Source of the DNA: Gracilibacillus sp. YIM 98692 | GTDB lineage: Bacteria; Bacillota; Bacilli; Bacillales; Amphibacillaceae | Assembly (NCBI RefSeq): GCF_010993965.1 | Contig: NZ_WIXM01000032.1 | Span: 1 to 44,336 of the forward strand | Reading direction: 5' to 3' | DNA: 44,336 bases | Shown here: one piece after another, positions 24,156 to 33,485 of the stretch | How positions within the stretch are numbered: the stretch's first letter is position 1 | Layout: each line of letters begins with the position of its first letter | Made by a program: the position numbers and the translations under genes | The notes under the pieces: generated by a model | Told to the model about the DNA's origin: nothing | Seen by the model: only the letters and a program-made list of their open reading frames with translations | Databases searched by the model: none

Positions 24156-25841
24156 ATGAAAGAAAGATACGATTATGTAATCATTGGCGGCGGTAGTGCG
24201 GGTTCTGTACTCGGTAACCGTCTTAGTGAAGATGGGACACGCAGCGTTCTTGTCTTAGAGGCAGGACGTAGTGACTATCCATGGGATTTATTGATTCAAA
24301 TGCCAGCAGCTTTGCCGTACCCAGCTGGGAAAAGCTTATACGACTGGAAATACGAGTCTGACCCTGAACCTTATATGAATGGACGGCGTGTCAAGCATGC
24401 CAGGGGAAAGGTGCTTGGAGGTTCGAGTTCCATCAACGGCATGATTTATCAACGCGGTAATCCAAAGGACTATGAACGCTGGGGAGCTGACCCAGGTATG
24501 GAAACGTGGGATTTTGCACACTGTCTTCCGTATTTCAAACGCTTGGAAAATACTTTAGCATCGGATCCAGATGATGAATACCGCGGACATGATGGTCCTA
24601 TTAAATTAGAGCGTGGACCAGCCAAGAATCCTTTATTCCAAGCCTTTTTTGATGCAGCGGTCGAAGCAGGCTACTCTCGAACACCTGATGTGAACGGTTA
24701 TCGTCAAGAAGGATTCGGACCATTTGATAAACATGTTTACAAAGGGAGACGCTTATCAGCTTCACGTGCTTATTTACATCCGGTTAAGCGTCGTAAGAAT
24801 CTCACTATAAGAACACGTGCTTTTGTTTCAAATATCGACTTCGATGGTACCCGAGCTAAGGGAGTGACATATCGCCGAAACGGAAAGACTCATCAAGTTC
24901 ATGCAGGTGAAGTGATTCTCGCTGGAGGTGCAATCAACACACCGCAGCTGCTCCAATTGTCAGGTGTGGGTGATGCAGAGCACTTGCGCTCACTTGGCAT
25001 TAAACCGGTAGTTCATCTTCCAGGTGTAGGTGAAAACCTTCAGGATCACCTTGAAGCTTATATTCAATACTCTTGTCCAAAACCGGTTTCTGAGCAGCCA
25101 AACTTAAATAAAGCCCGTATGCCGTGGATTGGATTACAGTGGTTGCTCGGCCGAAAAGGTCCAGCAGCAACCAACCATTTCGAAGGTGGAGGTTTTATCC
25201 GTTCGAACGATGAAGTCGACTATCCTAACTTGATGTATCACTTCCTGCCGGTAGCGGTACGCTATGATGGACAAAAAGCGGATACGGAACACGGATTCCA
25301 GGTACACGTCGGACCTATGTACTCAGATGCTAGAGGGTCATTAAAGATTCGTTCCAAGGATCCTAAAGAGCACCCAAGTATGGTCTATAACTACCTTTCG
25401 ACCGAACAGGACCGACGTGAGTGGGTTGAAGCAGTACGAATTACAAGGGAAATTATGTCTCAGTCAGCTATTGCACCATACAATTCAGGAGAAATTTCAC
25501 CTGGACCTTCCGTTCAGACAGATGAAGAGATTTTGGATTGGGTGGCGAACGATGCAGAGACGGCACTTCACCCGTCTTGTACTGCAAAAATGGGACCAGA
25601 TTCAGACCCTATGTCCGTTGTCGATCCGAAAACCATGAAAGTCCACGGACTCGACAATGTCCGAGTGGTTGATGCATCTGCCATGCCATACGTTACGAAC
25701 GGCAATATCCATGCACCAGTATTGATGTTAGCAGAAAAGGCAGCAGACTTAATCATTGGAAAAGAACCGCTCAAACCTGTTTATGTTGATTATTACCGTC
25801 ATGGAGTAGATCCGGCTGACGCTGGTACAGTAACTGGTTAA
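24156..25841 (+). CDS. betA: choline dehydrogenase (GMC oxidoreductase)
   Basis: A 561-aa FAD-dependent GMC oxidoreductase, BetA type, oxidising choline to betaine aldehyde. Landmarks: dinucleotide-binding [10 protein letters not shown] at 11-20; GMC signature [19 protein letters not shown] near 85-103; second signature [24 protein letters not shown] with likely catalytic His472; NGN at 515-517. AAGGAGG lies upstream of the ATG. B. subtilis uses an unrelated iron-type alcohol dehydrogenase (GbsB) for this step, so a GbsR-controlled locus with BetA is a mixed arrangement. A strong terminator follows. Confidence 0.94.
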   Translation: MKERYDYVIIGGGSAGSVLGNRLSEDGTRSVLVLEAGRSDYPWDLLIQMPAALPYPAGKSLYDWKYESDPEPYMNGRRVKHARGKVLGGSSSINGMIYQRGNPKDYERWGADPGMETWDFAHCLPYFKRLENTLASDPDDEYRGHDGPIKLERGPAKNPLFQAFFDAAVEAGYSRTPDVNGYRQEGFGPFDKHVYKGRRLSASRAYLHPVKRRKNLTIRTRAFVSNIDFDGTRAKGVTYRRNGKTHQVHAGEVILAGGAINTPQLLQLSGVGDAEHLRSLGIKPVVHLPGVGENLQDHLEAYIQYSCPKPVSEQPNLNKARMPWIGLQWLLGRKGPAATNHFEGGGFIRSNDEVDYPNLMYHFLPVAVRYDGQKADTEHGFQVHVGPMYSDARGSLKIRSKDPKEHPSMVYNYLSTEQDRREWVEAVRITREIMSQSAIAPYNSGEISPGPSVQTDEEILDWVANDAETALHPSCTAKMGPDSDPMSVVDPKTMKVHGLDNVRVVDASAMPYVTNGNIHAPVLMLAEKAADLIIGKEPLKPVYVDYYRHGVDPADAGTVTG

Positions 25842-25850
25842 GCTTTCTCT

Positions 25851-25908
25851 GAGAAGGACTCTATCAAAATGTATTATACATTTTATGATAGAGTTCTTCT
25901 CTTTTTTT
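25851..25908 (+). terminator. terminator of betA
   Basis: A long stem (GAGAAGGACTCTATCAAAAT with matching ATTTTATGATAGAGTTCTTC, mostly paired) followed by seven T, nine bases after the stop. Confidence 0.92.
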
Positions 25909-25989
25909 GGCTCTAAATATATGATTCTTATACAAACAAAGTTATAGGTTATGTACCGCAAGCAAACAAGTGTTGGTAACTGGATCAAA

Positions 25990-26192
25990 CGATAAGTGCT
26001 ATTTTTATTGTATTTCTGATTGATTTGGTATTTATTCAGCTGTTAAGTACCAAGTTTATTAGATCTAGTCTTGATTTTGGCACTTATCACCGTTATAAGT
26101 GCCATTTTTGGTTGTGTGGTTATTCATTTTGGTACTTAATGGTGGTTTAAGTACTATTTTGACAAAGTATTTTTTTATTTTGGTGCTTAACC
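25990..26192 (+). repeat. repeat A, copy 4
   Basis: Full-length copy, preceded by GGATCAAA without a C repeat. Hairpin 2 is fully paired (GGCACTTAT/ATAAGTGCC). It ends GGTGCTTAACC and is followed by CCCCTGTCACTT and then a tnpB remnant. Confidence 0.9.
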
Positions 26193-26224
26193 TAAGATAA
26201 GGCCCCTGTCACTTACATCGATCG

Positions 26225-26458
26225 CTTGTTCGAAAAAAATTAACGCAATTAAAAAAGGAATTCGTTTGGTTAAAAGAAGTAGACAGCATTGCTCTACAGT
26301 CATCCCTTCAAACCGTGCTGATTCGTATAATCTATTCTTTAAGAAACAAAACCAATTACCACGGTTCAAGTCTAAAAAGAATAAGGTACGGTCTTACACG
26401 ACTAACCTACGGCAACAATGCGGTGGTGGATCATAAGATAAAACAGAGCTTTAAGTAA
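26225..26458 (+). pseudogene. tnpB (IS200/IS605-type) remnant
   Basis: One frame reads LTQLKKEFVWLKEVDSIALQ followed by SSLQ. A shifted frame then reads NRADSYNLFFKKQNQLPRFK, SKKNKVRSYTTN. The first frame resumes with YGNNAVVDHKIKQSFK. Joined, these follow the N-terminal part of TnpB proteins (LKKExxWLKEVDSxALQxSL ... FFKKxxxxPRFKSKKNKxxSYTT). At least one frameshift separates the two parts and the rest of the gene, including the catalytic domain, is absent. The start is also missing. 26459-26540 holds nothing recognisable. Confidence 0.8.
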
Positions 26459-26540
26459 TGAGCGATCGCCATGTTATTTGGTCCCCTGCTGTTAAAGAAA
26501 AACTTACAAACTTGAGGTTTATTAATCCGTAAAAACAGAA

Positions 26541-27863
26541 TTAACCTGTTAAAATATCTTCATTTGGATACTTAATTTTCTCTTCTTTTGGTTGTGCAAG
26601 CGAGAATGCCAACGTTAATGGTCCAAGTTTACCGATGAACATAATGAAAACTATTACGACTTTCCCTATAAAAGTAAGAGTACTAGTTAAACCCATAGAA
26701 AGACCAACCGTTCCAAAAGCAGAGATTACTTCAAATAAAATAGTTAAAAATGGTTGCTTTTCGGTTATGTTTAAAATGAAAACTGCTACAACAATAAATA
26801 GAATACCCATTGTAGAGATAGCTAAAGAGCGTAATATGAAAGATTGATCAATAGACCGACGGGCAATAGTTATTTCTTTTTTACCTCTTAAGAAAATCGA
26901 AACAGAAAATATAATGACCATAAAAGTGGTTAATTTAATTCCACCACCAGTAGAAGCACTACCAGCACCTATAAACATTAAGAGTAATATAAAGAATATG
27001 GTTGATTCATTCAAACTCCCTATATCTAATGTGTTAAACCCAGCCGTTCTAGGCGTAATAGCTTGGAAATAAGAAGCCCAGACCTTATCACCCAAAGTAG
27101 ATAAACTGTCTAACGTCTGTGGATTACTGTACTCTAGTGTAAATACAGTAATCATAGCCATAGTATTTATAAGAAAAGTACCTATAATCATCATTTTTGA
27201 GTGAAGGGATAACGTTTTGAATTTCTTTTTGTACCACAGGTCGGAGAGTACTGTAAAACCAATCCCGCCAATAATAAACAAAAACGATATAACAATATTA
27301 ACTACTGGATCTCCAACATCCCCCATTAAACTATCTGACCATAAGGAAAATCCAGCATTATTAAAAGCAGAGATAGAATGAAAGAAGCTGACATATATTC
27401 CTTGTCCCCATCCCATTTCAGGTACCCAATTTATAGATAAAAATATCATTGCAATAAATTCGATGGTTAAAGAAAAAATAAACAAATTTTTTACAAGTTT
27501 AATAACTCCTCCAAGGGAAGTTTGATTAAGAGCTTGTTGAACAACCAATCGTTCTTTAATTCCAATTTTTTTACCAAGCATCATGTAAATCAGTATGGCA
27601 AAGGACATAATTCCTAAACCGCCCAGTTGTATTAAAGAAACAATGACTATTTCACCAAACAAAGTAAAGGCAGCTCCTGTATCCACTACAATTAAACCTG
27701 TTACTGTCATAGCAGATGTAGCTGTAAATAAGGCATTAATCCAACTAATTTGATCAGTAGTCGCAAATGGTAGTTTAAGTAAAAAACTACCTATTAATAT
27801 ACAAATTGCAAATACAGTAATAAGTAGTTGGGAAGGGTTAAGTTTAATATATCTATATTTCAT
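26541..27863 (-). CDS. ktrB: potassium uptake membrane subunit (KtrB/KtrD, TrkH family)
   Basis: A 440-aa membrane protein with the four-fold M1-P-M2 architecture of KtrB/TrkH. The four filter-type loops with conserved Gly are TSAMTVTGLIVVDTG, SAFNNAGFSLW, ITPRTAGFNTLD and SAFGTVGLSMG. It imports K+ with Na+ coupling when assembled with the RCK ring protein encoded three bases upstream. Assignment to KtrB versus KtrD is not settled. Regulated, with its partner, by the upstream riboswitch. Confidence 0.93.
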   Translation of the reverse strand: MKYRYIKLNPSQLLITVFAICILIGSFLLKLPFATTDQISWINALFTATSAMTVTGLIVVDTGAAFTLFGEIVIVSLIQLGGLGIMSFAILIYMMLGKKIGIKERLVVQQALNQTSLGGVIKLVKNLFIFSLTIEFIAMIFLSINWVPEMGWGQGIYVSFFHSISAFNNAGFSLWSDSLMGDVGDPVVNIVISFLFIIGGIGFTVLSDLWYKKKFKTLSLHSKMMIIGTFLINTMAMITVFTLEYSNPQTLDSLSTLGDKVWASYFQAITPRTAGFNTLDIGSLNESTIFFILLLMFIGAGSASTGGGIKLTTFMVIIFSVSIFLRGKKEITIARRSIDQSFILRSLAISTMGILFIVVAVFILNITEKQPFLTILFEVISAFGTVGLSMGLTSTLTFIGKVVIVFIMFIGKLGPLTLAFSLAQPKEEKIKYPNEDILTG

Positions 27864-27866
27864 ACT

Positions 27867-28523
27867 TTATACTCCTTCTTTTTCAAAGCGACCAATATCA
27901 GTATTATGCCCCATTATAATTAATATATCGTCCTTCAAAATGTGTTCGTCTGCTGAAGGACTTACCATGATTTTTTTCTCTCTTTCTATACCAACAATGG
28001 TTATTCCATATTTTTCTCTGACACTTAAATCGGTTAAAGATTTGTTATGAAGTTTATCGGAAGCAACAATTTCAACTATACTGTAATCTTCTGATAATTC
28101 TACATAGTCGATGATATTATCTGATACTGTATGATGGGCTATCCGTCTTGCCATCTCTCTTTCAGGGTGAATGACTCGTTCAACACCAATTCTACTTAAA
28201 ACTTTATTATGATATTCATTTTGTGCCTTTGCCCAAACTTTTGGAACACCTAGCTCTTTGAGTAATAGTGATGTTAAGATACTTGCTTCAATGTTTTCTC
28301 CGAATGAGACAAAAGCATGGTCTACATTTCTAATTCCTGCTTGTTTTAAGGAGTTTTCATCAATTCCATTAGCTTGAATAGCATGTGTAGCAATATTTGA
28401 ATATTCTTTTACTTTTTCTTTATCTATATCTATAGCTAGTACTTCAACTTCCATTGCGGAAAATTCTTTCACTAAACTACTGCCAAATTGGCCTAATCCA
28501 AACACTGCATACTGTTTTTTCAT
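27867..28523 (-). CDS. ktrA: potassium uptake regulatory subunit (KtrA/KtrC, RCK domain)
   Basis: A 218-aa cytoplasmic RCK protein: nucleotide-binding GLGQFG at 9-14, acidic end of the second strand (IDID), then RCK_C from about residue 140 (DYVELSEDYSIVEIVASDKL). Family members bind ATP/ADP, and c-di-AMP on the RCK_C part, to gate the channel. The frame opens earlier at 28541, but AAAGGATGG precedes ATG 28523 (MKKQYAVFGLG), the normal family start. First gene of a two-gene operon preceded by a c-di-AMP riboswitch. Confidence 0.93.
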   Translation of the reverse strand: MKKQYAVFGLGQFGSSLVKEFSAMEVEVLAIDIDKEKVKEYSNIATHAIQANGIDENSLKQAGIRNVDHAFVSFGENIEASILTSLLLKELGVPKVWAKAQNEYHNKVLSRIGVERVIHPEREMARRIAHHTVSDNIIDYVELSEDYSIVEIVASDKLHNKSLTDLSVREKYGITIVGIEREKKIMVSPSADEHILKDDILIIMGHNTDIGRFEKEGV

Positions 28524-28547
28524 AACTATCCATCCTTTCAAAACGAC

Positions 28548-28577
28548 AAAAAAAGACCACCCTTAAAAAGAATGGTC
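28548..28577 (-). terminator. riboswitch expression-platform terminator
   Basis: On the minus strand GACCATTC-TTTTTAA-GGGTGGTC (two G-T pairs) is followed by seven T, between the riboswitch aptamer and the ktr start codon. It is expected to form when c-di-AMP is bound. Confidence 0.85.
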
Positions 28578-28593
28578 AATGAAATCATTAACC

Positions 28594-28737
28594 TTTCTCT
28601 CTACATTGCTTACGGAGTTAGCTGTCGGATTAGGGATTGAGAGTATCCCTTCTTAAACATACCTAGTATGTTTAAGATTCACCCCAAGATAAACATGGTT
28701 TATCAAAAATGGTTCCCCCGCTCATAACGATTCAGCA
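28594..28737 (-). ncRNA. ydaO/yuaA (c-di-AMP) riboswitch aptamer
   Basis: The minus strand carries the conserved blocks in order: ATGAGCGGGGGAACCA, TTGGGGTGAAT, AAGGGATACTCT, AATCCGACAGCTAACTCCGT, AAGC, closed by AGAGAG. These are hallmarks of the ydaO/yuaA class, which senses c-di-AMP and turns off potassium and osmolyte genes. A terminator follows and then ktrAB. The rest of 28738-29000 has no gene. Confidence 0.95.
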
Positions 28738-29000
28738 AAAAGGTTGTTGTATAAAATTGATAAATATAACATACTCCTTTGATAATCAATAGTCAATATT
28801 ATTTTGACATATTTAACATTTTAATAAGTCAATTTGACACTGTTACAAAACATAGATTCCTATTACAAAGGACTCTTTATAACTGTCAAATGTATTAATA
28901 ATAAACAATAGCATAAGTTTCAATCAGTTAACAGTAATGGAGTGATTGAAAATCGATTAGTCCACTGAAAAGGTAATTTCCGAAACTTTTAAGTAGCCTT

Positions 29001-29534
29001 TCATTGGTGAAATGGATGTGGAGATTCTATTATTGGTGCTTCTGGTATAAACTTCGTAAAAGTAAAAAATAGAAAAGTAATCAATAAGATACTGATACAT
29101 AATCCGAAAGCCAATTGTTTGTGTGATAACAATTGGGACAGATGCCTTTTAATCTCTAAAATGGTCATACATACTAGTAAAAGAACGCTCAAAAGAAGTA
29201 AAAATAAACTTTCCGAAACGTGAAGCATAACGGACAGCATGGCTCCCATCATGGCAGACATCATTCCGGAAAAAAGACCTTCCAGGCAGACATGGTAACC
29301 TAACGGCAATCCGCTCACCGTTGTCATGATGGAAATAATGACTACGCTATATAATGTTGCCCAGAATAAATTATCATGAAAAAGGATACCTACCAAAAGA
29401 CCTATACATAAACCGAAGGCCATAGGAAGTACCATGCCAATCATTGCAGGACGTCTCTCTTTTTCCTTGAAGATCAAAAAATAAAACGTCAAAACACACA
29501 AAATTAATATCCCTACCGTATATTGGATTAACAT
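29001..29534 (-). CDS. multi-pass membrane protein, unknown function
   Basis: A 177-aa protein with five or six hydrophobic segments, Met-rich in the middle (GLFSGMMSAMMGAMLSVMLH). The frame runs up to 29633, but GAGAGGTGG is placed about seven bases upstream of ATG 29534 (MLIQYTVGILILCVLTFYFL), so that start is chosen. It is divergent from an NhaC-type antiporter. The Met-rich helices and GLPLGYHVCLEGLFSGM may suggest metal or small-molecule binding, but no family is recognised. Confidence 0.75.
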   Translation of the reverse strand: MLIQYTVGILILCVLTFYFLIFKEKERRPAMIGMVLPMAFGLCIGLLVGILFHDNLFWATLYSVVIISIMTTVSGLPLGYHVCLEGLFSGMMSAMMGAMLSVMLHVSESLFLLLLSVLLLVCMTILEIKRHLSQLLSHKQLAFGLCISILLITFLFFTFTKFIPEAPIIESPHPFHQ

Positions 29535-29732
29535 ACATGTCCACCTCTCTATCATGTTTATGCTTTGTTGGGTGTTGGTATCCCTACAATGTTCTGGAAT
29601 TTTGTCATATGCCTGATAACTTTCCTTAATCAAAAGAGGTTAAATTTCTTTTTAAAGACGAATTGTTATATAGAATAAAAAAACAGTTTTGCTAAAACCT
29701 ATTTGTATCATTGATATAAGGAAGTGGTTGTT

Positions 29733-31190
29733 TTGGAACTTATCTATTCCGTCATCCCATCATTGGTCGCCATCATTATTGCCATATGGACGAAACAAGT
29801 GATTCCTTCTCTGTTAATTGGATTATGGGTAGGGAGTCTTTTATTAACCCAATCATTATTTTTATCTGTGGGGCAGACTATAGATTATATCGTTGGAGTG
29901 TTAACTGATACAGGAAATATAAATGTACTTATGTTTTTATATATATTTAGTGGGTTAGTAGCCCTTATTCAAATATCTGGTGGGATACAAGCTTTTGGAA
30001 ATTGGATGAAAAAATATATTACCAATTCAAAAAGAGTGTTTGGTGTACTATGGGGGTTATTACCCATTACCTTTATCGATTGCGGATTTCGTGTAGTGGC
30101 TGCTGGTTCGATCGTAAAATCTCTTTCTCAAAAATATCATGTTTCCAGAGAGAGGTTAGCATATATGCTGAATAATTCCGCTAGCCCTGTTATTATTCTA
30201 ATTCCTTTAGCGACAACGTTTGTCGGTTATGTTTTAGGTGTTGTAGAAAAAGGGATGCAAGCTTCAGGAGTAGAGGGGTCTGCATTAGCATTATTTATTC
30301 AATCCTTACCTTTTCAATTTTTTAGTTATACTGCGATAGGAATTGCCATTTTATCTATCATGCCTAGATTTAATTTTAGCGGGATGAAAGAATTAATAAA
30401 AATGAATCATGCACCGCTTAAACCTGCACACGATGCTGAAATGTCTGAGGAATTTCATCATCATGAAAAAGGGGAATCTGCAAAAGACCAAACAGGGAAT
30501 GCAGTAAAGGGGAGTATGGAACACAACCATGATATGGATGAGAAACCAATTTTAAAACCAAGATTGATGAACTTGATTGTACCTTTAGTTGTATTAATTC
30601 CATTAAGTTTTTTCTTAATGTGGAATAGTGAAGAACCATCTCGCTCTATGTTGATTGCGTTATTGATTACAATGGTTATTACTTCCATATTATATAGGAT
30701 ACAAGGGATTAAGTTAGAAACGCTGGTTGAACGATTTATTAAAGGCGGTAATCAACTCATTGCTACCATTGCTATTTTAGCAGTAGCTTGGCCGATATCT
30801 GATGTATCACAAGATCTAGGGCTTGGTCAGTTAATTGAAAACACGTTAGCAGGGAATTTAAGTCCTTTTCTTGTCCCAGGTTTACTTTTTGTGGTGACAG
30901 GTGCTGTATCATACTTTATTGGGTCATCATGGGGAAGTTGGGCGTTGATGGTGCCTATTGCATTTACATTAGCTGTATCTACAGGTAGCGCTATACCGAT
31001 TGCATTGGCTGCTGTATTATCTGGAGGTACTTTTGGAGATGTTACTTCTCCAGTATCAGGGATGACGGCAATGTCTGCTGGGATTGCAGAAGCAGATCAC
31101 ATGAAATATGTCAAAGCAATGTCACCCTATAATCTTACAGCAGGCGTAGTGGCGGCTCTGCTTTTCTTTGTTGTTCCTTTTATCATCTAG
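29733..31190 (+). CDS. NhaC-family Na+/H+ antiporter
   Basis: A 485-aa transporter with about 11 membrane helices and a long hydrophilic, His-rich cytoplasmic loop (about residues 235-280: HDAEMSEEFHHHEKGESAKD ... EHNHDMDEK). Conserved blocks: IDCGFRVVAAGSIVKSL, LNNSASPVIILIPLAT, IGSSWGSWALMVPIAF and GGTFGDVTSPVSGMTAMSAG, which fit the NhaC branch. Probable role: Na+ (or another cation/organic acid) exchange for H+. TTG 29733 is preferred (AAGGA about ten bases upstream), GTG 29724 being too close to the SD. A 52-bp fragment of this gene type also occurs at 39051. Confidence 0.85.
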   Translation: MELIYSVIPSLVAIIIAIWTKQVIPSLLIGLWVGSLLLTQSLFLSVGQTIDYIVGVLTDTGNINVLMFLYIFSGLVALIQISGGIQAFGNWMKKYITNSKRVFGVLWGLLPITFIDCGFRVVAAGSIVKSLSQKYHVSRERLAYMLNNSASPVIILIPLATTFVGYVLGVVEKGMQASGVEGSALALFIQSLPFQFFSYTAIGIAILSIMPRFNFSGMKELIKMNHAPLKPAHDAEMSEEFHHHEKGESAKDQTGNAVKGSMEHNHDMDEKPILKPRLMNLIVPLVVLIPLSFFLMWNSEEPSRSMLIALLITMVITSILYRIQGIKLETLVERFIKGGNQLIATIAILAVAWPISDVSQDLGLGQLIENTLAGNLSPFLVPGLLFVVTGAVSYFIGSSWGSWALMVPIAFTLAVSTGSAIPIALAAVLSGGTFGDVTSPVSGMTAMSAGIAEADHMKYVKAMSPYNLTAGVVAALLFFVVPFII

Positions 31191-31380
31191 CTTTTCATAA
31201 GGATTCATTTTTTCATGATAAAGCAAACATATAAAACAGGAATAGCAGTGTAAGTGCAATGACGGATGAATGGAGTGATTGTTGATTATTAAGGCTATAG
31301 GGGTGGGCGAATGCTTAATATGAGTATTTGCTTAATTCGTTATTGAAGCAGGTTAGTTGAATAAAATTTCAACAATACAT

Positions 31381-31770
31381 TTAAGACTGTTCTCTTAAAT
31401 ACCATTCTAATATTTCCTCTTTATGTTTTGAGGGAGTATGATTGTAATTAACTAATTTTAGTCCGTCAATTTCTCGTGTAAATTTAAGTGTATCGGTGCC
31501 AATTGTATTATGTGCACCAACAAAAGCATCCAGTTGAATTGTTATTTCAAAAGAAAGTCCATCTGTCATTTTTAAATCTAACACTTTTTTATTCCACGTT
31601 TGAACACCTGTAAGTCCTTCATTGTTCAGGTAGTATTCATCAACAGCTCGGTAAATTTCTTCCCACATTAAAGATAATAATGCTTTTTCATAATTGGATT
31701 GATTTGATGCAAATGCTGGAGTCGAAAACATAAGAAATAGCGATAAAAAAATAATTAATACTTTTTTCAC
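31381..31770 (-). CDS. secreted DUF3888 protein
   Basis: A 129-aa exported protein: signal peptide MKKVLIIFLSLFLMFSTPAFA with cleavage after AFA. The rest is a DUF3888-like domain (EKALLSLMWEEIYRAVDEYY, GVQTWNKKVLDLKMTD, YNHTPSKHKEEILEWYLREQ). The frame continues upstream to 31779, but AGAGGTG lies six bases before GTG 31770. Function of the family is unknown. The gap 31191-31380 holds a C-like block (AAGCAGGTTAGTTGAATAAA). Confidence 0.85.
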   Translation of the reverse strand: MKKVLIIFLSLFLMFSTPAFASNQSNYEKALLSLMWEEIYRAVDEYYLNNEGLTGVQTWNKKVLDLKMTDGLSFEITIQLDAFVGAHNTIGTDTLKFTREIDGLKLVNYNHTPSKHKEEILEWYLREQS

Positions 31771-32068
31771 TAACAACACCTCTAATACCTTTTAATGATA
31801 TGTTTACCTAAAGAACTTCAAATATTACTAATAATATAGGATAACTATAATCTTTATTGTTGTTAGAAATTCAAGTAGCTCAGCAGAAGAAGTCTATAAG
31901 TTTTTAAGCAATGGTTAATTAATAAACAAACGAGCCTCGTTAGTACAATAAGAAAACCATATTTACCGTGTTATTAATCTTGAATTTTGGTATACTTCAA
32001 TTGATAAACTAAGGAAAATGGTGAGGTAAAGAATATTTAATAATTTTATAGAGGGAGTGTGTTACATA
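31771..32068. other. intergenic region with a possible gene remnant
   Basis: No complete gene. A frame at about 31860-31918 reads VVRNSSSSAEEVYKFLSNG and stops, which could be the end of a lost gene. Nothing else is recognisable. Confidence 0.35.
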
Positions 32069-32503
32069 ATGGTTGGCGTAGAAATTGATATGGTTGTGAA
32101 AGATAGCTTAAAAGCATTGGAATTATACGAAAAAATATTTGAGATCGAACGAGTTGAGGTTTCAGACTTTCCTCGAGGCGAAAATGAGGTAATCTTTACC
32201 CTTTACGGCGTTCACTTTCATATGCTGGATGAAAACCCGGAATTCCACTTGATCGCACCAACCCCTGATGATCCTAAAACACTTTGGTTTAACATCATGG
32301 TCTCAGACATTGAGGATACCTATGCAAAGGCGATGGATTTAGGTTGTAAAGAGGTGCAACCAGTGACGGAAATACCTGACTACGGAGTATCGAATGCCAT
32401 ATTTATGGACCCTTTTAGTTATATATGGATGCTGCACCAAGTACATAAAGAGGTTAGTCATGAAGAACGTACCCAGCTTTGGGAGGAAAAAAGGGAGTAT
32501 TAA
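32069..32503 (+). CDS. VOC-family (glyoxalase/PhnB-like) protein
   Basis: A 144-aa protein of the vicinal oxygen chelate fold, with two beta-alpha-beta-beta-beta modules: VKDSLKALELYEKIFEIERV ... FTLYGVHFHMLDENPEFHLI and LWFNIMVSDIEDTYAKAMDL ... FMDPFSYIWMLHQVHKEVSH. It is close to the PhnB/DUF1338-like small VOC proteins of bacilli, whose substrates are mostly unknown. ATG 32069 (AGGGAG upstream) is preferred over the GTG at 32057. Downstream, a 15-codon frame at about 32519-32566 (MKIKKRMAALFWLLK) is too short to call. Confidence 0.85.
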   Translation: MVGVEIDMVVKDSLKALELYEKIFEIERVEVSDFPRGENEVIFTLYGVHFHMLDENPEFHLIAPTPDDPKTLWFNIMVSDIEDTYAKAMDLGCKEVQPVTEIPDYGVSNAIFMDPFSYIWMLHQVHKEVSHEERTQLWEEKREY

Positions 32504-32723
32504 CAATGGGGGCGAGAGATGAAGATCAAAAAAAGAATGGCGGCTCTATTTTGGTTATTGAAGTAAAGAGGCAGATTTCTTAGAAGGAAAAGTCTCCTTT
32601 TTATTGAACTTTTTATTAGTACAGTAGTAAATTAGGTATATATATTTAAATAAATATATGAATACTCCAGCCATGTGTAACTATAGGAAACTGTAATACA
32701 TTCGAAAAAAGGAGGTAACATTC

Positions 32724-33200
32724 ATGAGTAACTATGGCAGTCTCTATGAAAAAGAAGGAAGACAGGTTTTGGTTTTTGAACGTAAATATCCATTTAGTCC
32801 CGAAAAAGTATTTCGTTTTATAACGGATCCTGATTACTTTACTCAGTGGTATCCATTTGCAACTGGAGATATGGATCTTACTGTTGGTGGAAAGATAAAG
32901 TTCGATGATGGTGAAGGGTCAATCTATGAGGCAGTTATTACCGAATTAAATCCCCCATATTCCTTTTGTTTTCGGGAAGTTGATGATTTGTTAGAGATAA
33001 GCATACATGTAGCGAATCAAGGGTGCACCTTGACATTTAGTCATACGTTTGATGATCGAGAAATGGCGATATATATAGCTGCAGGATGGCATAGATGCTT
33101 GGATGTCCTTGGTCAATTAATTCATGGGCGTTCAATAGAATGGGAAGATAATGCACTTGAATTACGTGAATACTACAAAAAAAGTTTGTATAAAAATTAA
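32724..33200 (+). CDS. SRPBCC/AHSA1-like START-domain protein
   Basis: A 158-aa SRPBCC (START-like) protein with a hydrophobic ligand cavity. The pattern KYPFSPEKVFRFITDPDYFT, QWYPF...MDLTVGGKIKFD, and the C-terminal helix AAGWHRCLDVLGQLIHGRSI is that of the AHSA1/activator-type branch. AAAGGAGG precedes the ATG. Related in fold, but not closely in sequence, to the second SRPBCC protein at 39268. Ligand unknown. Confidence 0.87.
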   Translation: MSNYGSLYEKEGRQVLVFERKYPFSPEKVFRFITDPDYFTQWYPFATGDMDLTVGGKIKFDDGEGSIYEAVITELNPPYSFCFREVDDLLEISIHVANQGCTLTFSHTFDDREMAIYIAAGWHRCLDVLGQLIHGRSIEWEDNALELREYYKKSLYKN

Positions 33201-33280
33201 GCATTTTGTAGTTAACTTACATATATATTAGCAGAATGCACAATAAGTAATACGTTCAACAATAAAAGAATAGCCATGGT

Positions 33281-33450
33281 GGACATTCGTTCCTTTATTT
33301 GTGGAAAAATAGGTGTTTTTGGATGGCTAACGGACATTTGTTCCTTTATTCAGCGAAAAGGCATTCGTTTTCCTAAGGTTATGAGCATATAACGACTGAT
33401 GTCCGAACCTCCTTCAAAAATGCCATTTTTTTAGAAAAAGGTACTCAGTG
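33281..33450 (+). repeat. GGACATTYGTTCC tandem motif
   Basis: GGACATTCGTTCCTTTATT at 33281 and GGACATTTGTTCCTTTATT at 33332 are direct repeats 51 bases apart, with weaker related pieces at 33363 and 33400 (TGTCCGAACCTCC). Similar motifs occur in bacillus intergenic DNA; role unknown. No gene in 33201-33485. Confidence 0.6.
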
Positions 33451-33485
33451 TCCGTAATAATTAGATCTCTTATCATAGTTTCAAA

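Noticed and set aside
32519-32566. 15-codon frame MKIKKRMAALFWLLK with an SD-like GGGGGCGAGAG
   Set aside because: Too short and without any homologue I can recognise; possibly a gene remnant, not called.
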